A stretch of DNA of 64,000 nt from Bacteroidales bacterium (GTDB taxonomy: Bacteria > Bacteroidota > Bacteroidia > Bacteroidales > F082): NCBI GenBank assembly GCA_017477425.1, contig JAFUVT010000039.1, positions 1-64,000 of the forward strand. Reading direction: 5' to 3'. Positions 47,001 through 55,565 of this stretch are shown here, in pieces. Made by a program: the position numbers and the translations under genes. The notes below the pieces were generated by a model. It ran no database searches. It was not told the origin of the DNA and worked only from the letters and a program-made list of their open reading frames with translations. Each line of letters starts with the position of its first letter. Position 1 is the stretch's first letter.

Positions 47001-48631
47001 TCACCGTAAATCGAAGTGATTTCAAACTTGTTGACGTCAAACAAGCCCTGGTCGCTGAGTTTCAGCTCGGGGATGACCAGTAGCGCCATGAAAGCCAAGG
47101 TCATAAATGGCGCATAGAGCGTTGAGCCTAAGCGTTTTGCCAAGGCATCGGCATTTTGGTAGGCTTGCGCCACCTCGTAGCCGTCTTCGTTGCTCATCAG
47201 TCCCGCCACAGGCAAGGGCACCGCCACCATCTCCGTGCCACAATAGGCGGTCACGCCACCACCGTGCTCAATGAGCAGGTTGACGGCATGAAGAATGTCG
47301 CGGTCGCTGACACCCACCGCCACGATGTTGTGGCTGTCGTGGGCCACACTCGAAGCCAAGGCTCCACGTTTGAGGCCAAAATTCTTGATGAAAGCCACGG
47401 CAGGCTTGCTCGGTTGGTAGCGGTTGACGACCACCATTTTCAGAATGTCGCGTTCCACATCGCTGACGATGCCCCCGTTTTCTACCTTCGGCTCAGCGAG
47501 GAAGGATTTAGTAATCAGTTGTCCGTCAAGGCATTCAATAACCTTGATTTTCTTTCCTTCGTCAGGGACAAAGAGGTCTTCGGCTTGAAGGAAAGGACAT
47601 TCAAAATAATTGGGCGTCTCAGCCTCCACATATTTGATGTTTGAAGTGCCGTTTTCGGCCACCAACATACCCTTGATATACGTCTGTTGCGCCACAGGAT
47701 TCCTCAAATCATCGACCACGATGAAGTCGGCATCGTCGCCCACCTGCAGCATGCCCACGTTGAGTTTATAATGCCTGACGGCATTGAGCGAAGCGGCTTT
47801 CAGTACATCCATAACGTTGTAACCCAACGCAATAGACCTCTGCACCAGCTCGTCGACATGACCTTTCACCAGCTCGTTGGGATGCTTGTCGTCGGAGCAG
47901 AACATCAGTTTGTCGGGGTGCGACTCCATCAGCGGAATGAGCGCCTCGAAGTTCTTGGCGGCACTGCCTTCGCGGATGAGGATTTTCATGCCGAGGCCGA
48001 TTTTTTCCAAAGCGCCTTCGTAGCGGAAACATTCGTGGTCGGTGGTGATGCCCGCCTTCACGTATTTCTCCAAGGCCTCGCCCGTTACCGCAGGAGCGTG
48101 ACCGTCGATAGGCTTGCCATATTTCTTTGCCGACGCGATTTTTCGCATCAGTTCGGGGTCCTCGTTGATGACGCCAGGATAGTTCATCACCTCCGAAAGG
48201 TAATAAATGTCGGGCGAAGCCATCAATTCTTCGATATCGTCGGCATCAATGGTGAAGCCAGAGGTCTCGAAAACCGTAGAAGGCACACAGCTTGGCGCAC
48301 CAAAAAAGAACTTGAACGGCACTTTCGTGCCGTTTTCAATCATATAGCGGATGCCTTTTTTGCCCAAAACGTTAGCAATTTCGTGCGGGTCGCTGACGGT
48401 AGCCACCGTCCCGTGGCAGACGGCCAAGCGGGCAAACTCGGAAGGCACGAGCATCGAACTCTCAATGTGCACGTGCGCATCGACAAAACCCGGCATGATG
48501 TATTGCGTGTTGCCCACAGGCTGCTGTTCTATCTTGGTGATTTTGCCGTCTTCGACGACTACGACTCCCGAGAAAATCCTGGAATTGACGAGGTCGACAA
48601 TCTGACCTCCGATGGTGAAAGTGTTATTCAT
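46997..48631 (-). CDS. ade: Adenine deaminase
   Basis: A 544-residue amidohydrolase that converts adenine to hypoxanthine and ammonia in purine salvage. The metal-binding HxH lies in [16 protein letters not shown]. The motifs [19 protein letters not shown] and [11 protein letters not shown] belong to the Ade branch and not to the adenosine deaminase family. The C-terminal domain ([19 protein letters not shown]) is complete. It has its own -7 box and its 3' end overlaps rodA tail to tail. Confidence 0.93.
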   Translation of the reverse strand: MNNTFTIGGQIVDLVNSRIFSGVVVVEDGKITKIEQQPVGNTQYIMPGFVDAHVHIESSMLVPSEFARLAVCHGTVATVSDPHEIANVLGKKGIRYMIENGTKVPFKFFFGAPSCVPSTVFETSGFTIDADDIEELMASPDIYYLSEVMNYPGVINEDPELMRKIASAKKYGKPIDGHAPAVTGEALEKYVKAGITTDHECFRYEGALEKIGLGMKILIREGSAAKNFEALIPLMESHPDKLMFCSDDKHPNELVKGHVDELVQRSIALGYNVMDVLKAASLNAVRHYKLNVGMLQVGDDADFIVVDDLRNPVAQQTYIKGMLVAENGTSNIKYVEAETPNYFECPFLQAEDLFVPDEGKKIKVIECLDGQLITKSFLAEPKVENGGIVSDVERDILKMVVVNRYQPSKPAVAFIKNFGLKRGALASSVAHDSHNIVAVGVSDRDILHAVNLLIEHGGGVTAYCGTEMVAVPLPVAGLMSNEDGYEVAQAYQNADALAKRLGSTLYAPFMTLAFMALLVIPELKLSDQGLFDVNKFEITSIYGD

Positions 48632-48647
48632 TGGCTCAATTTTGGCG

Positions 48648-48655
48648 CAAAGATA
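48648..48655 (-). promoter_or_regulatory. -7 box (TATCTTTG) of ade
   Basis: A perfect consensus on the minus strand, 16 bp upstream of the ATG at 48631. Confidence 0.7.
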
Positions 48656-48691
48656 AGGAATAGGAAAGGATTCCCTACCAAACCACCCAAA

Positions 48692-48940
48692 TTATTCCTC
48701 GCCCACCCGTGTTTTCATGCCTTTGACGAACTCCGCCATGTAATATTGGAAGAAATTGAAGCTCATGGCGATGGAAATCTTGAGAAGCAAGTCGCCTTCG
48801 AGCGAGGGCCTGTTGAAGATTTTGTAGACATGGTTGCGGGTGCATCCGATTTCTCGTGCCATCCAGCTGGCGCTGCGTTGGTCGGCTTTGAGTTGCGTCT
48901 TGATGAGCTGCCCGATGTGGATGTTGCTTGCGTCTTCCAT
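48692..48940 (-). CDS. Small helix-turn-helix (XRE-like) regulator
   Basis: An 82-residue protein whose central part (ASWMAREIGCTRNHVYKIFNRPSLEGDLLLKISIAM) has the helix-turn-helix pattern of XRE/Cro proteins, although the recognition helix is Bacteroidota-specific. It is transcribed divergently from the operon with the Ser/Thr kinase and may regulate it. The ATG at 48940 follows a -7 box at 48961-48968. Confidence 0.75.
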   Translation of the reverse strand: MEDASNIHIGQLIKTQLKADQRSASWMAREIGCTRNHVYKIFNRPSLEGDLLLKISIAMSFNFFQYYMAEFVKGMKTRVGEE

Positions 48941-48960
48941 GCTTCGCCTTGTTTTCGGCG

Positions 48961-48968
48961 CAAAAATA
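48961..48968 (-). promoter_or_regulatory. -7 box (TATTTTTG) of the XRE-like gene
   Basis: A perfect consensus on the minus strand, 20 bp upstream of the ATG at 48940. Confidence 0.65.
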
Positions 48969-48990
48969 GGACACAGCGTTTGTCGAAGCG

Positions 48991-49009
48991 CCATCCATTT
49001 CATCCATTT
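48991..49009 (-). repeat. Copy of the AAATGGATGAAATGGATGG repeat
   Basis: A 19-bp sequence on the minus strand, identical to part of the repeat at 57391-57434. Related copies are at 58697-58739 and 60639-60680. Confidence 0.8.
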
Positions 49010-49042
49010 GTATTTTGCAGTCCAACATCTTGCGGAAATCCG

Positions 49043-49050
49043 TATCTTTG
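49043..49050 (+). promoter_or_regulatory. -7 box (TATCTTTG) of the kinase operon
   Basis: A perfect consensus box 17 bp upstream of the ATG at 49068. It excludes longer frames that begin upstream. Confidence 0.7.
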
Positions 49051-49067
49051 CCGAAAAAATTCAGCAG

Positions 49068-49631
49068 ATGTTACCCTTTTCCATCATTGAGGCCATACGG
49101 CAGAAGTCGGGGCTGGATTTCAGCAATCCCAAGGACTTCGAGGTGTTGTCGGAGTCGTTTCCACCCGGTGACCGTTTAGGTGTCAACACCCTGAAAAGGC
49201 TGATGGGTTACGCCAAGTCGCCCATCGAGCCGCGCAAGGCCACCCTCGATGCCGTGGCGCATTACTTGGGTTCGTCCAATTGGGAGACCTTGAACGGCAT
49301 CCAGCCCGTGGAAAGCGACTGGGTGGAGAAGGCCTTCTTCGCCGACGAAATCCGCGAAGGCGCCTCGGTGGAGGCCTCATGGTTCCCCGACCGCCACATC
49401 GCCCTGCGCTGTATCGGCGAGAACCGCTTCCGCGTGACGAAAAGCCTCAATGGGAAGCTCCGTCCCGACGATGAGGTGCTGATTTACAGCTTCAGGCTGC
49501 AATACCCACTTCAGGTGCTGCAGGTCGTCAGGGACGGACAAGTGATGCAAGATGCCGCTGGCAACGAGTTGGGCTACGTGGCAGGCAAGCAGAACGGACT
49601 CACGGAACTCTTCATCAACGAGGCATCATGA
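49068..49631 (+). CDS. Hypothetical protein coupled to a Ser/Thr kinase
   Basis: A 187-residue soluble protein. The N-terminal half (IIEAIRQKSGLDF ... GVNTLKRLMGYAKSPIEPRKATLDAVAHYLG) is helical and looks like a degenerate helix-turn-helix or small-molecule regulator domain often seen before Bacteroidota kinases. The C-terminal half is beta-rich (YSFRLQYPLQVLQVVRDGQVMQD). No function can be assigned. It overlaps the kinase gene by 4 bp (ATGA), so both are made together, and it may be the kinase's substrate or regulator. Confidence 0.65.
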   Translation: MLPFSIIEAIRQKSGLDFSNPKDFEVLSESFPPGDRLGVNTLKRLMGYAKSPIEPRKATLDAVAHYLGSSNWETLNGIQPVESDWVEKAFFADEIREGASVEASWFPDRHIALRCIGENRFRVTKSLNGKLRPDDEVLIYSFRLQYPLQVLQVVRDGQVMQDAAGNELGYVAGKQNGLTELFINEAS

Positions 49632-51315
49632 CCACAGATTCCGACTATACCAACCCTGCGGCGCAGGTTCAAGACGAAGTCCTGTTTGACGGTGGTGGCA
49701 CGGCCGACTGCTACAAACTGGTGAAGGACAGCCGCGTCTATTGCGTGAAGCGACCCAAGCCGCAATACCGCCAATCGGAGGCCTACATGAGCCTCTTCCG
49801 CAAGGAGTTTGAGTTGGGTAGCGAACTGGAGCACCCCAACATCGTCCACTACGCCGTTTTTGACGAAGATGAAAACGGTCCCTTCATCCGCATGGACTAT
49901 GTGGACGGCGACAACTTGGAGGAATTCGTCGCCCAGCATCCCGACTATTTCCTCGACAAAGGAAACAGAAAGCGTTTTCTCGATGAGCTGTTTTCGGCCT
50001 TGGCTTACGTCCACGACAAAGGCATGCTTCACCTCGACCTGAAGCCGCGCAACATCCTCATTACCAACAGAGGCCACCATGTCAAGCTCATCGACCTCGG
50101 CTTCGGCTGGAGCGAGAGTTTCGTTTACGACTTGGGCTATACCCGCGACTACTGCGCCCCTGAACAATTGGCCGCAAAAACCCATCTCATCTCCCCCGCC
50201 ACCGACATCTACGCCCTCGGAAAGCTGATTCAGCAATACCATTTAGCCAAGGAATCCATTGTCGGGCAATGCCTGAAGGAGGACCCTAAAGAACGTTACC
50301 AAAGCATAGAGGCATTGCGGAAAGCCATTCGGCGAGGCGAAGTGACGAAGGTCACTTCGAGGATTGGGTTAGGTTTAGTTGCGGCAGTGTTGATTGGAGC
50401 CATCATCTGGTTGGTGAACAACAGGGAGGAACCTCTTCCGCCTCGTCCTGCCGCACCCGAAGGCGCCATCAACGGCCTGTTCACCATCAACGAGGCGGAC
50501 GACCAGGTGGTTTTCTCGAAAGGCAACTTGCAATACCAAGCCTCCACCAACACATGGCGCTTTGCCGAACACCAATGGGATTTCGTGGGAAACGACTCGG
50601 TAGGCAACGTGTTTGAAAACGGCATCAAATGCAACAATAGGTTAGCGACCTATCATTATGAGGGCCGGATCGATTTGTTTGCATGGAGCGCAAGCGGTTA
50701 TGACCATGGGGCCGAGTGTTACCAGCCCTGGCCATGCGAGACAGATTTAAGCATTGACTTTGCCCAGTATGCTCATGCCGCATACGGATGCGACAGTTGC
50801 GACTTGCACGAACAGACCGGACAAGCCGACTGGGGCTATAACGCGATTGTGAACGGGGGCAACCAAGAAGGCTTGTGGCGGACTATGACCATGCAGGAAT
50901 GGAGGTTTTTTTGGAGAAACGCAATACCGAATCCGGTTGGCGATATGCCAAAGCCATTGTGAACGGGGTCAACGGAATGGTTCTCTTCCCTGACCATTGG
51001 AAATCAAACTGTTTCCCAATCAATTATGCCAACGATTTCCTGGCTAGTTATTCCAGCAATGTCATTTCAGCTCATGACTGGGAGCAGGTTTTGGAAGCCA
51101 ATGGAGCCGTTTTTCTGCCAGCAAGCGGTTTGGTTCCCGAACGGGAGACCATGTGGGAAATCACAGGTTCTTATGGTGCTTATTGGTCGGAAACACGTTG
51201 TGAGCCGTGGTTTTGTTGGCGCATTGATTTTGATGATGAACACCTATATACCACGATGCCGTATTATCCTCATGCACGGACGGCGGTGCGGTTAGTGAGG
51301 GGGAAAGAAGAATGA
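49628..51315 (+). CDS. Membrane Ser/Thr protein kinase with extracellular domain, frameshifted at a T7 tract
   Basis: The first frame (49628-50962, 444 residues) holds a Hanks-type kinase: glycine loop FDGGGTADCYK, Lys41, catalytic loop HLDLKPRN (Asp137, Asn142) and DLG (Asp156). A membrane helix at about 248-268 and the start of an extracellular domain (NGLFTINEADDQVVFSKGNLQYQASTNTW) follow. The rest of that domain continues in the other frame from about 50913 to 51315 (EKRNTESGWRYAKAIVNGVNGMVLFPDHW). The switch falls in TTTTTTT at 50906-50912. One extra T, or a -1 slip at TTT TTT, would give a 562-residue fusion. Extracellular domains of this type recur in Bacteroidales surface proteins. 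The kinase domain itself appears intact. Confidence 0.75.
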
Positions 51316-51368
51316 AAGAAGAGGTTATTAGCTTTCTTTCTCGGAAGTTCTCGCTTTTTTGAGTTTTT

Positions 51369-51581
51369 TCATTCTTCCATGGCTTCTAACAGCGCTACCG
51401 GCCCCCAGTGCCAAAGCTTGGTGTTCTCGGTTTCAAGTCGTTTGTAGGTATCCGAAGAATACACCTCTTTAATGGCCTCAGCTATGCCGATGCCTTTTTC
51501 TTCCGTCAGCATATCGACTATCCAGCAGATTTTGGAAGGGAGCAACAGATACAGATTGCCTTGATTGATGGTCCGAGTCAT
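51369..51581 (-). CDS. Third gene of the DUF3791/DUF3990 operon, 70-residue protein
   Basis: A 70-residue soluble protein with helical stretches (ICWIVDMLTEEKGIGIAEAIKEVYSS, TKLWHWGPVALLEAMEE). Small proteins of this kind accompany DUF3990 genes in Bacteroidota. It overlaps the DUF3990 gene by 4 bp. A role as antitoxin or accessory protein is an inference from context. Confidence 0.65.
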   Translation of the reverse strand: MTRTINQGNLYLLLPSKICWIVDMLTEEKGIGIAEAIKEVYSSDTYKRLETENTKLWHWGPVALLEAMEE

Positions 51582-52063
51582 GGCAAGACCTCCTTTCCTT
51601 CCAAAAACGACAACGCTCTCAGTGCGTCGCTTGTATGAAAAAGATATTGGTCAACGAGCTTATAGGTCTTCAGCTCGGCAATCAAACTCTGTTTGTCAAT
51701 GATATTGCCTTCATACAAAGCAAACGACGCATACACACGATCGTTGGCGACTGGGCCGTAAACGACATCATAATCATGCACGAACCCGCGTTGGGTACGG
51801 TTTTTCATCACAAAATCAACCCATTCTTCCGTAGGACTTTCGAAGAAAAGGCATCTCAATCCGCCCAACATCGACTCGTTCAATTCATAAACATTGACAA
51901 ATCCCTTGTCGGCCTTACGCTCATCCAGCCTTCTTTGAACCCATTCAAAGGCTTGTTGGTAAGATGTCGTGGTATAGAAGCCGCTACCATAGTCGAGTGT
52001 GCGGTTGGGCTTCCGTATTTCGGGCGTTGTGACTAATTCCAAACTGCCATGATAGAGTTTCAT
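51578..52063 (-). CDS. DUF3990 protein, ADP-ribosyltransferase-like
   Basis: A 161-residue protein with LYHGS at residues 3-7 and DYGSGFYTTTSYQQA at about 24-38. This pairing is typical of DUF3990, a family I recall as related to ADP-ribosyltransferases. GPVANDRVYASFALY also matches the family. In Bacteroidota such genes lie between small DUF3791-type genes and are thought to be toxins of toxin-antitoxin pairs. Both neighbours overlap it by 4 bp, so the three-gene set is translationally coupled. Target and activity are unknown. Confidence 0.78.
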   Translation of the reverse strand: MKLYHGSLELVTTPEIRKPNRTLDYGSGFYTTTSYQQAFEWVQRRLDERKADKGFVNVYELNESMLGGLRCLFFESPTEEWVDFVMKNRTQRGFVHDYDVVYGPVANDRVYASFALYEGNIIDKQSLIAELKTYKLVDQYLFHTSDALRALSFLEGKEVLP

Positions 52064-52284
52064 GCCGATGCTCCTTTCCGAAAGTTGATAAACTCGTCAA
52101 TCTCTTCCAAAAGCCATTGTTTGCCTTGTGTATGCAAAGGCTCATAGCCTTTTTCCAAATACTCCAACACTCCATATTGGTTGAGGATGTTTACCGCTTC
52201 TTTCCCGCTAATTCCTTTTGCAGTTTTGTATTGTTCCACACAAAAAGAAACAAAATAGGCTATGTCTTGTTTTCTGTTGTCCAT
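52060..52284 (-). CDS. DUF3791 small protein
   Basis: A 74-residue protein. The sequence FVSFCVEQYKTAKGISGKEAVNILNQYG followed by LHTQGKQWLLEEIDEFI is diagnostic of DUF3791. It leads a three-gene operon with a DUF3990 gene, so it is the likely antitoxin or co-factor. A -7 box on the minus strand (TATTTTTG, 52305-52312) lies 20 bp upstream. Confidence 0.8.
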   Translation of the reverse strand: MDNRKQDIAYFVSFCVEQYKTAKGISGKEAVNILNQYGVLEYLEKGYEPLHTQGKQWLLEEIDEFINFRKGASA

Positions 52285-52304
52285 TTCTTTGTCTGTTCAG
52301 ATTG

Positions 52305-52312
52305 CAAAAATA
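52305..52312 (-). promoter_or_regulatory. -7 box (TATTTTTG) of the DUF3791/DUF3990 operon
   Basis: A perfect consensus on the minus strand, 20 bp upstream of the ATG at 52284. Confidence 0.65.
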
Positions 52313-52382
52313 AACAAAATCTGTCAAAATCCACCTTCATCATTGATTTCTCACAAAATGATTATGCCTTCTGACAGGGTTT

Positions 52383-52422
52383 TCGGGCGAAATCTAACCG
52401 AAAATGGGTGGATTTCGCCCGA
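52383..52422. repeat. Perfect 12-bp inverted repeat
   Basis: TCGGGCGAAATC (52383-52394) and GATTTCGCCCGA (52411-52422) flank a 16-bp loop. It lies between the end of the zinc-ribbon gene and the DUF3791 promoter. It could end transcription of the upstream operon or serve as an operator. No T-run follows on the minus strand. Confidence 0.75.
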
Positions 52423-52458
52423 GATAAAGTAATTACTTCTCAAAATGCTGGTAGTCCT

Positions 52459-52746
52459 TCATGATGCGACAGTGGCCGTCCCCGTCACTCCAACAATCTC
52501 CAACCCTACCGGTTGCTCCACGATTTCGCGCTTGGCATGAGAATCCATTGGTGCTTCACAGAAAGGGCAAATATCGGCTGACTCGGGCACAAGGTTGCCG
52601 CAATTGCCGCAAACCACATGGGGCAAAATCCGAAAAACACGGTGTTCTGCATCTGTGTCTATCGCCGCACCACAAATGGGGCAAGCATTAAACTCAGGCG
52701 AAAAAAGGCTTTCGCAGGTCGGACAAATCAAGTAATTGGATAACAT
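52459..52746 (-). CDS. Small multi-zinc-ribbon protein
   Basis: A 95-residue protein with four CxxC pairs (CPTC, CPIC, CGNC, CPFC), enough for two zinc ribbons. The C-terminal tail has no cysteine. Such proteins bind zinc and usually mediate protein or nucleic acid contacts. It is last in the minus-strand run that begins with the radical SAM maturase. A direct role in that locus is not shown. Confidence 0.65.
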   Translation of the reverse strand: MLSNYLICPTCESLFSPEFNACPICGAAIDTDAEHRVFRILPHVVCGNCGNLVPESADICPFCEAPMDSHAKREIVEQPVGLEIVGVTGTATVAS

Positions 52747-52797
52747 TTTGGCTGTGTATTTAGTGCTTTTTCAACGTACAATATTTAAACGTACCAC

Positions 52798-53307
52798 CTA
52801 ATCATCGAAAATGCCAAAAGGTTCGTATTTCCGATACTTCACCCTTTCAAACCAACGGCTAATGTCGAAATACAGCTTGTCTATCATCTGACCTTTCTCA
52901 AATTCGATGCAGTCTATGTTCCTGTCAAGAAGCAGTTTCTGCCCCTTTATCTTCAAAGGCCATTCTCTCTTAAGGTACTCGTATTCATGCTGAATGCATA
53001 TCACGCAAATGGCATCTTCTTTGCTCAATCCCTCACCAGTGCTGTTGATGGCATCGAAAAGCAATTGTTCTTGTGGGCAGTTGTCAAACAGCCCTACTTT
53101 CTTGGATGCCCAATAATCCATGCTGAAAGCGTTGGGAATAACGCCTTTGGTATAGTCCTCGGTGAAGGTGTAGCCATAAATCAAGCCTCGCACGGTCTCC
53201 AAGTCGAAGCCGTCAAGCCGACCTTCTTCAAAGTCGTTCAACAGCCTTGGGCTGAAGGAATGTTCGTAGTCGGGATAACTTAGTTTTTGTGGATACTTTT
53301 TGTCCAT
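52798..53307 (-). CDS. Hypothetical protein, possibly DUF4919-like
   Basis: A 169-residue soluble protein rich in Tyr, Asp and Lys. The stretch FDLETVRGLIYGYTFTEDYTKG weakly resembles DUF4919-type Bacteroidota proteins. No signal peptide or catalytic motif is visible. It follows the membrane protein gene by 2 bp, so it is co-transcribed with it. Confidence 0.55.
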   Translation of the reverse strand: MDKKYPQKLSYPDYEHSFSPRLLNDFEEGRLDGFDLETVRGLIYGYTFTEDYTKGVIPNAFSMDYWASKKVGLFDNCPQEQLLFDAINSTGEGLSKEDAICVICIQHEYEYLKREWPLKIKGQKLLLDRNIDCIEFEKGQMIDKLYFDISRWFERVKYRKYEPFGIFDD

Positions 53308-53309
53308 AA

Positions 53310-54227
53310 CTATTCACTGCCTCCACGGCCATATCTTTCCATCCAATTGTCTATTATTCCATACATGTCTAATAATTTGTATCCGCTATATAGAAATCCA
53401 CCAACTACCAATAAAATAAGCCATGTTCCCTCGTAATTAAAGGCAGCTTCAAGAATGCAGCTGATAATGAACAAACCAACAGAAACAGCCAGTATGATCA
53501 GGTATTTTTTTCTCGCTTTATACCAAAGTTCCTCTTCTTCTTTTTCTTCTTGTTTTCTTTTCTGCCTTTCTCCTTCAACCCACTTTTCTTCTTCTGCAAG
53601 AAGCTTTTGCTTCCTTTCGAGGAACGAAGAGCAGTAATCCGAATAGTTTTCGTCCACAAAGTAATGGTAGAATCGCCTCATCGCCCCTTGTATTCCTTCA
53701 ATTTGGAAACTCCCTTTGCCATCGCGGAATTGGATATCGCCCCCATTGGCATCATACAAGTTGTCTGAGTCGATATACACGCCAACATCCTTGGCTTCGG
53801 CAATCCGTTTAATATCCTCTGGTTGAAGCGTAAACTCTATTACCCTTCTCCTCAAATCTATCATCGCGCAAGGGTTTAAGCCTTTTATTTCTGCCGGTGA
53901 GACTGGATATTCTTCTTTTTCCAAAACAGCATCACTTGTCGCTTCCACTTCCATTCTTTCCCCATCGATGATTATTACTATTTTTTTAGTAGGTTTTGAA
54001 GGAGTGGAAGAAATCTCATTGATAGCAAAAAGGAGGTTGGCGTTATTAATAAGCTCCTTTCCTTCGTAATAACGCGCCATTTGAAGCAACATAATAGTGT
54101 CTGATGAACCAAGTTTCTTTCTTCCAATGTTTGCATTGATAACAGCATTGTCTAGAAGCTCTGTTGTCTCGTTTTTCAACGCATCGTAGTCTACGTTAAT
54201 TGCGTTTGTTGTGTTTATATTATCCAT
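53310..54227 (-). CDS. Hypothetical membrane protein with two C-terminal helices
   Basis: A 305-residue protein. The first ~200 residues are soluble, with a segment VIEFTLQPEDIKRIAEAKDVGVYIDSDN and a Glu/Lys-rich coiled coil at about 205-238. Two hydrophobic helices (YLIILAVSVGLFIISCIL and WLILLVVGGFLYSGYKLL) follow. No known family was recognised. It lies 16 bp after the small zinc-ribbon gene and 2 bp before the 169-residue protein gene. It is the only clear membrane protein of the radical SAM locus. Confidence 0.6.
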   Translation of the reverse strand: MDNINTTNAINVDYDALKNETTELLDNAVINANIGRKKLGSSDTIMLLQMARYYEGKELINNANLLFAINEISSTPSKPTKKIVIIIDGERMEVEATSDAVLEKEEYPVSPAEIKGLNPCAMIDLRRRVIEFTLQPEDIKRIAEAKDVGVYIDSDNLYDANGGDIQFRDGKGSFQIEGIQGAMRRFYHYFVDENYSDYCSSFLERKQKLLAEEEKWVEGERQKRKQEEKEEEELWYKARKKYLIILAVSVGLFIISCILEAAFNYEGTWLILLVVGGFLYSGYKLLDMYGIIDNWMERYGRGGSE

Positions 54228-54243
54228 GTCGTTTATGTTTTTG

Positions 54244-54426
54244 TTATCTAAGTTCTTTCAAATATCCGTATGCGCATTGGCTGCACTTGAAGCCGCCGCT
54301 GCTGTATCTGCCCCTGTGATAGGGCTGACAGAAGGGACAAACGCGGTAGCCGCATTTGTCGCAAACGTACCATTTGCTTGTGTTGGGGAATTCTTTCCCG
54401 CAACATTGACAAGGTATATAGACCAT
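54244..54426 (-). CDS. 60-residue zinc-ribbon protein
   Basis: A 60-residue protein with cysteine pairs CQCC, CDKC, CPFC and CSQC, enough for two zinc sites. It lies 4 bp after the kinase-like protein gene and 16 bp before the membrane protein gene, so it is part of the same run. Function unknown. Confidence 0.65.
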   Translation of the reverse strand: MVYIPCQCCGKEFPNTSKWYVCDKCGYRVCPFCQPYHRGRYSSGGFKCSQCAYGYLKELR

Positions 54427-54430
54427 AGCT

Positions 54431-55303
54431 TTACAATTTGAATTTGTTTAAGTCGAAGCCATATTCAAGGAACAAGCCGTCGAGTTGCTTGAAATCGACT
54501 AGCTCGTTGAGGCAACCGGCGATGTAGATGATGTTCCTATAAGTGTCGATGATCTCCCTATCATAAAGGTCACAAACATGACGTTCATAATCTTCTTTGG
54601 TATAGGGATGTTGATTTGTTCGACACAGTTCAAAATCAAGAAGTTCCAATGCCCAAGTCAGGTTTTCATATGTTAATGCATTATGCAGCACCTCGTGATC
54701 ATGCATGATGCGCAAGTTGCGGATAAGCACATTGGCGGCGATGAGATAATCCTTGTCGAAGCCTTTGTCATTCATCTTTTCCCACTTGTTGACCTCTTCC
54801 GTAATCTGCTGCCTTGTCATAAACGGTGCATCACTGATACGGTAGGGACATTCCACGTTGTACTGCAACAGAAAAGGGTTTCTGTCCACGTTGGTTTTGG
54901 CGACATGGATAAGATAGTCTAATTCCAGCACGCATTCCATGTGGTTGGTCTTGACGCCCAAGGCTTGTACCTCTTGGCCGCAATGGAAATCGCGCAAGGC
55001 ATCTTCCTTAAGCAACAAGCCCCAAACATCGGCAGACTGCTCGGATGTATAAAGAAATTTGTGTTGGGTGTAACCTAAGCCATTGCCTTTGCTCACCACA
55101 TAGCGGCCATCGCCAGTCCTACCCACAACATAACTGCGGCCATGGATAGGACTGACTTGCCACATGGTTTTGTCGCCGTGTTCGGAACGGAGGTAAGGAT
55201 AAAGAAGTTTTCTTTCTACCGTTTCCTTAAGAACAACACAATTCATATTTATTGCTTGAACTGCGATCATTCCTTTTGTTTTAAACTTCATATTCGTATT
55301 CAA
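54431..55303 (-). CDS. Unknown protein with degenerate kinase-like motif
   Basis: A 290-residue soluble protein. Most of it matches nothing I recognise. The segment MHDHEVLHNALTYEN, followed about 9 residues later by LLDFELCRT, resembles the catalytic loop and metal-binding motif of protein-kinase-fold enzymes. The HRD Asp is replaced (HNA) and DFG reads DFE. If the fold is right, it is a pseudokinase or an atypical phosphotransferase or AMP-transferase. It lies between the 66-residue protein gene and the small zinc-ribbon gene, in line with the radical SAM maturase. The start could also be the ATG 12 bases downstream (MKFKTKG). Confidence 0.55.
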   Translation of the reverse strand: MNTNMKFKTKGMIAVQAINMNCVVLKETVERKLLYPYLRSEHGDKTMWQVSPIHGRSYVVGRTGDGRYVVSKGNGLGYTQHKFLYTSEQSADVWGLLLKEDALRDFHCGQEVQALGVKTNHMECVLELDYLIHVAKTNVDRNPFLLQYNVECPYRISDAPFMTRQQITEEVNKWEKMNDKGFDKDYLIAANVLIRNLRIMHDHEVLHNALTYENLTWALELLDFELCRTNQHPYTKEDYERHVCDLYDREIIDTYRNIIYIAGCLNELVDFKQLDGLFLEYGFDLNKFKL

Positions 55304-55481
55304 ATGCTCCCGACTCCTCGTTCATTTGCTTTACTTCCTCTTCACAATCTTTTTTTGATGTATAAACATCACCTAAGACTTCGAACTGGCTAGTTACCGC
55401 GTTCAACTTCAATATTCTATAGGTTGAATCTAGCAATTGTAGAGGATAGCATGGATAGATTCTAATTATTTCTTTTCCCAT
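55281..55481 (-). CDS. 66-residue acidic protein of the radical SAM locus
   Basis: A 66-residue protein with a hydrophobic-basic N-terminal half and a very acidic C-terminus (CEEEVKQMNEESGAFEYEYEV). No family recognised. It overlaps the following gene by 23 bp and lies 84 bp after the Cys-rich peptide gene, behind a hairpin. It could be a leader-binding protein or a second substrate; there is no evidence for either. Confidence 0.5.
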   Translation of the reverse strand: MGKEIIRIYPCYPLQLLDSTYRILKLNAVTSQFEVLGDVYTSKKDCEEEVKQMNEESGAFEYEYEV

Positions 55482-55523
55482 TTTTCTATTATTTAATCAT
55501 TGAAATATGATTGATAAACCATC

Positions 55524-55551
55524 AGGGGAGCACGAGTAAAAGCACTCCCCT
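55524..55551 (-). promoter_or_regulatory. Hairpin between the Cys-rich peptide gene and downstream genes
   Basis: AGGGGAG and CTCCCCT form a 7-bp stem with a 14-base loop directly after the peptide gene. On the minus strand no T-run follows. It may be a partial terminator or 3' stabiliser that raises peptide mRNA over the downstream genes. Confidence 0.6.
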
Positions 55552-55565
55552 AATAATGGAATTCG

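Noticed and set aside
47687..49090. 467-codon plus-strand frame opposite ade
   Set aside because: It spans ade and the XRE gene on the other strand and has no family resemblance.
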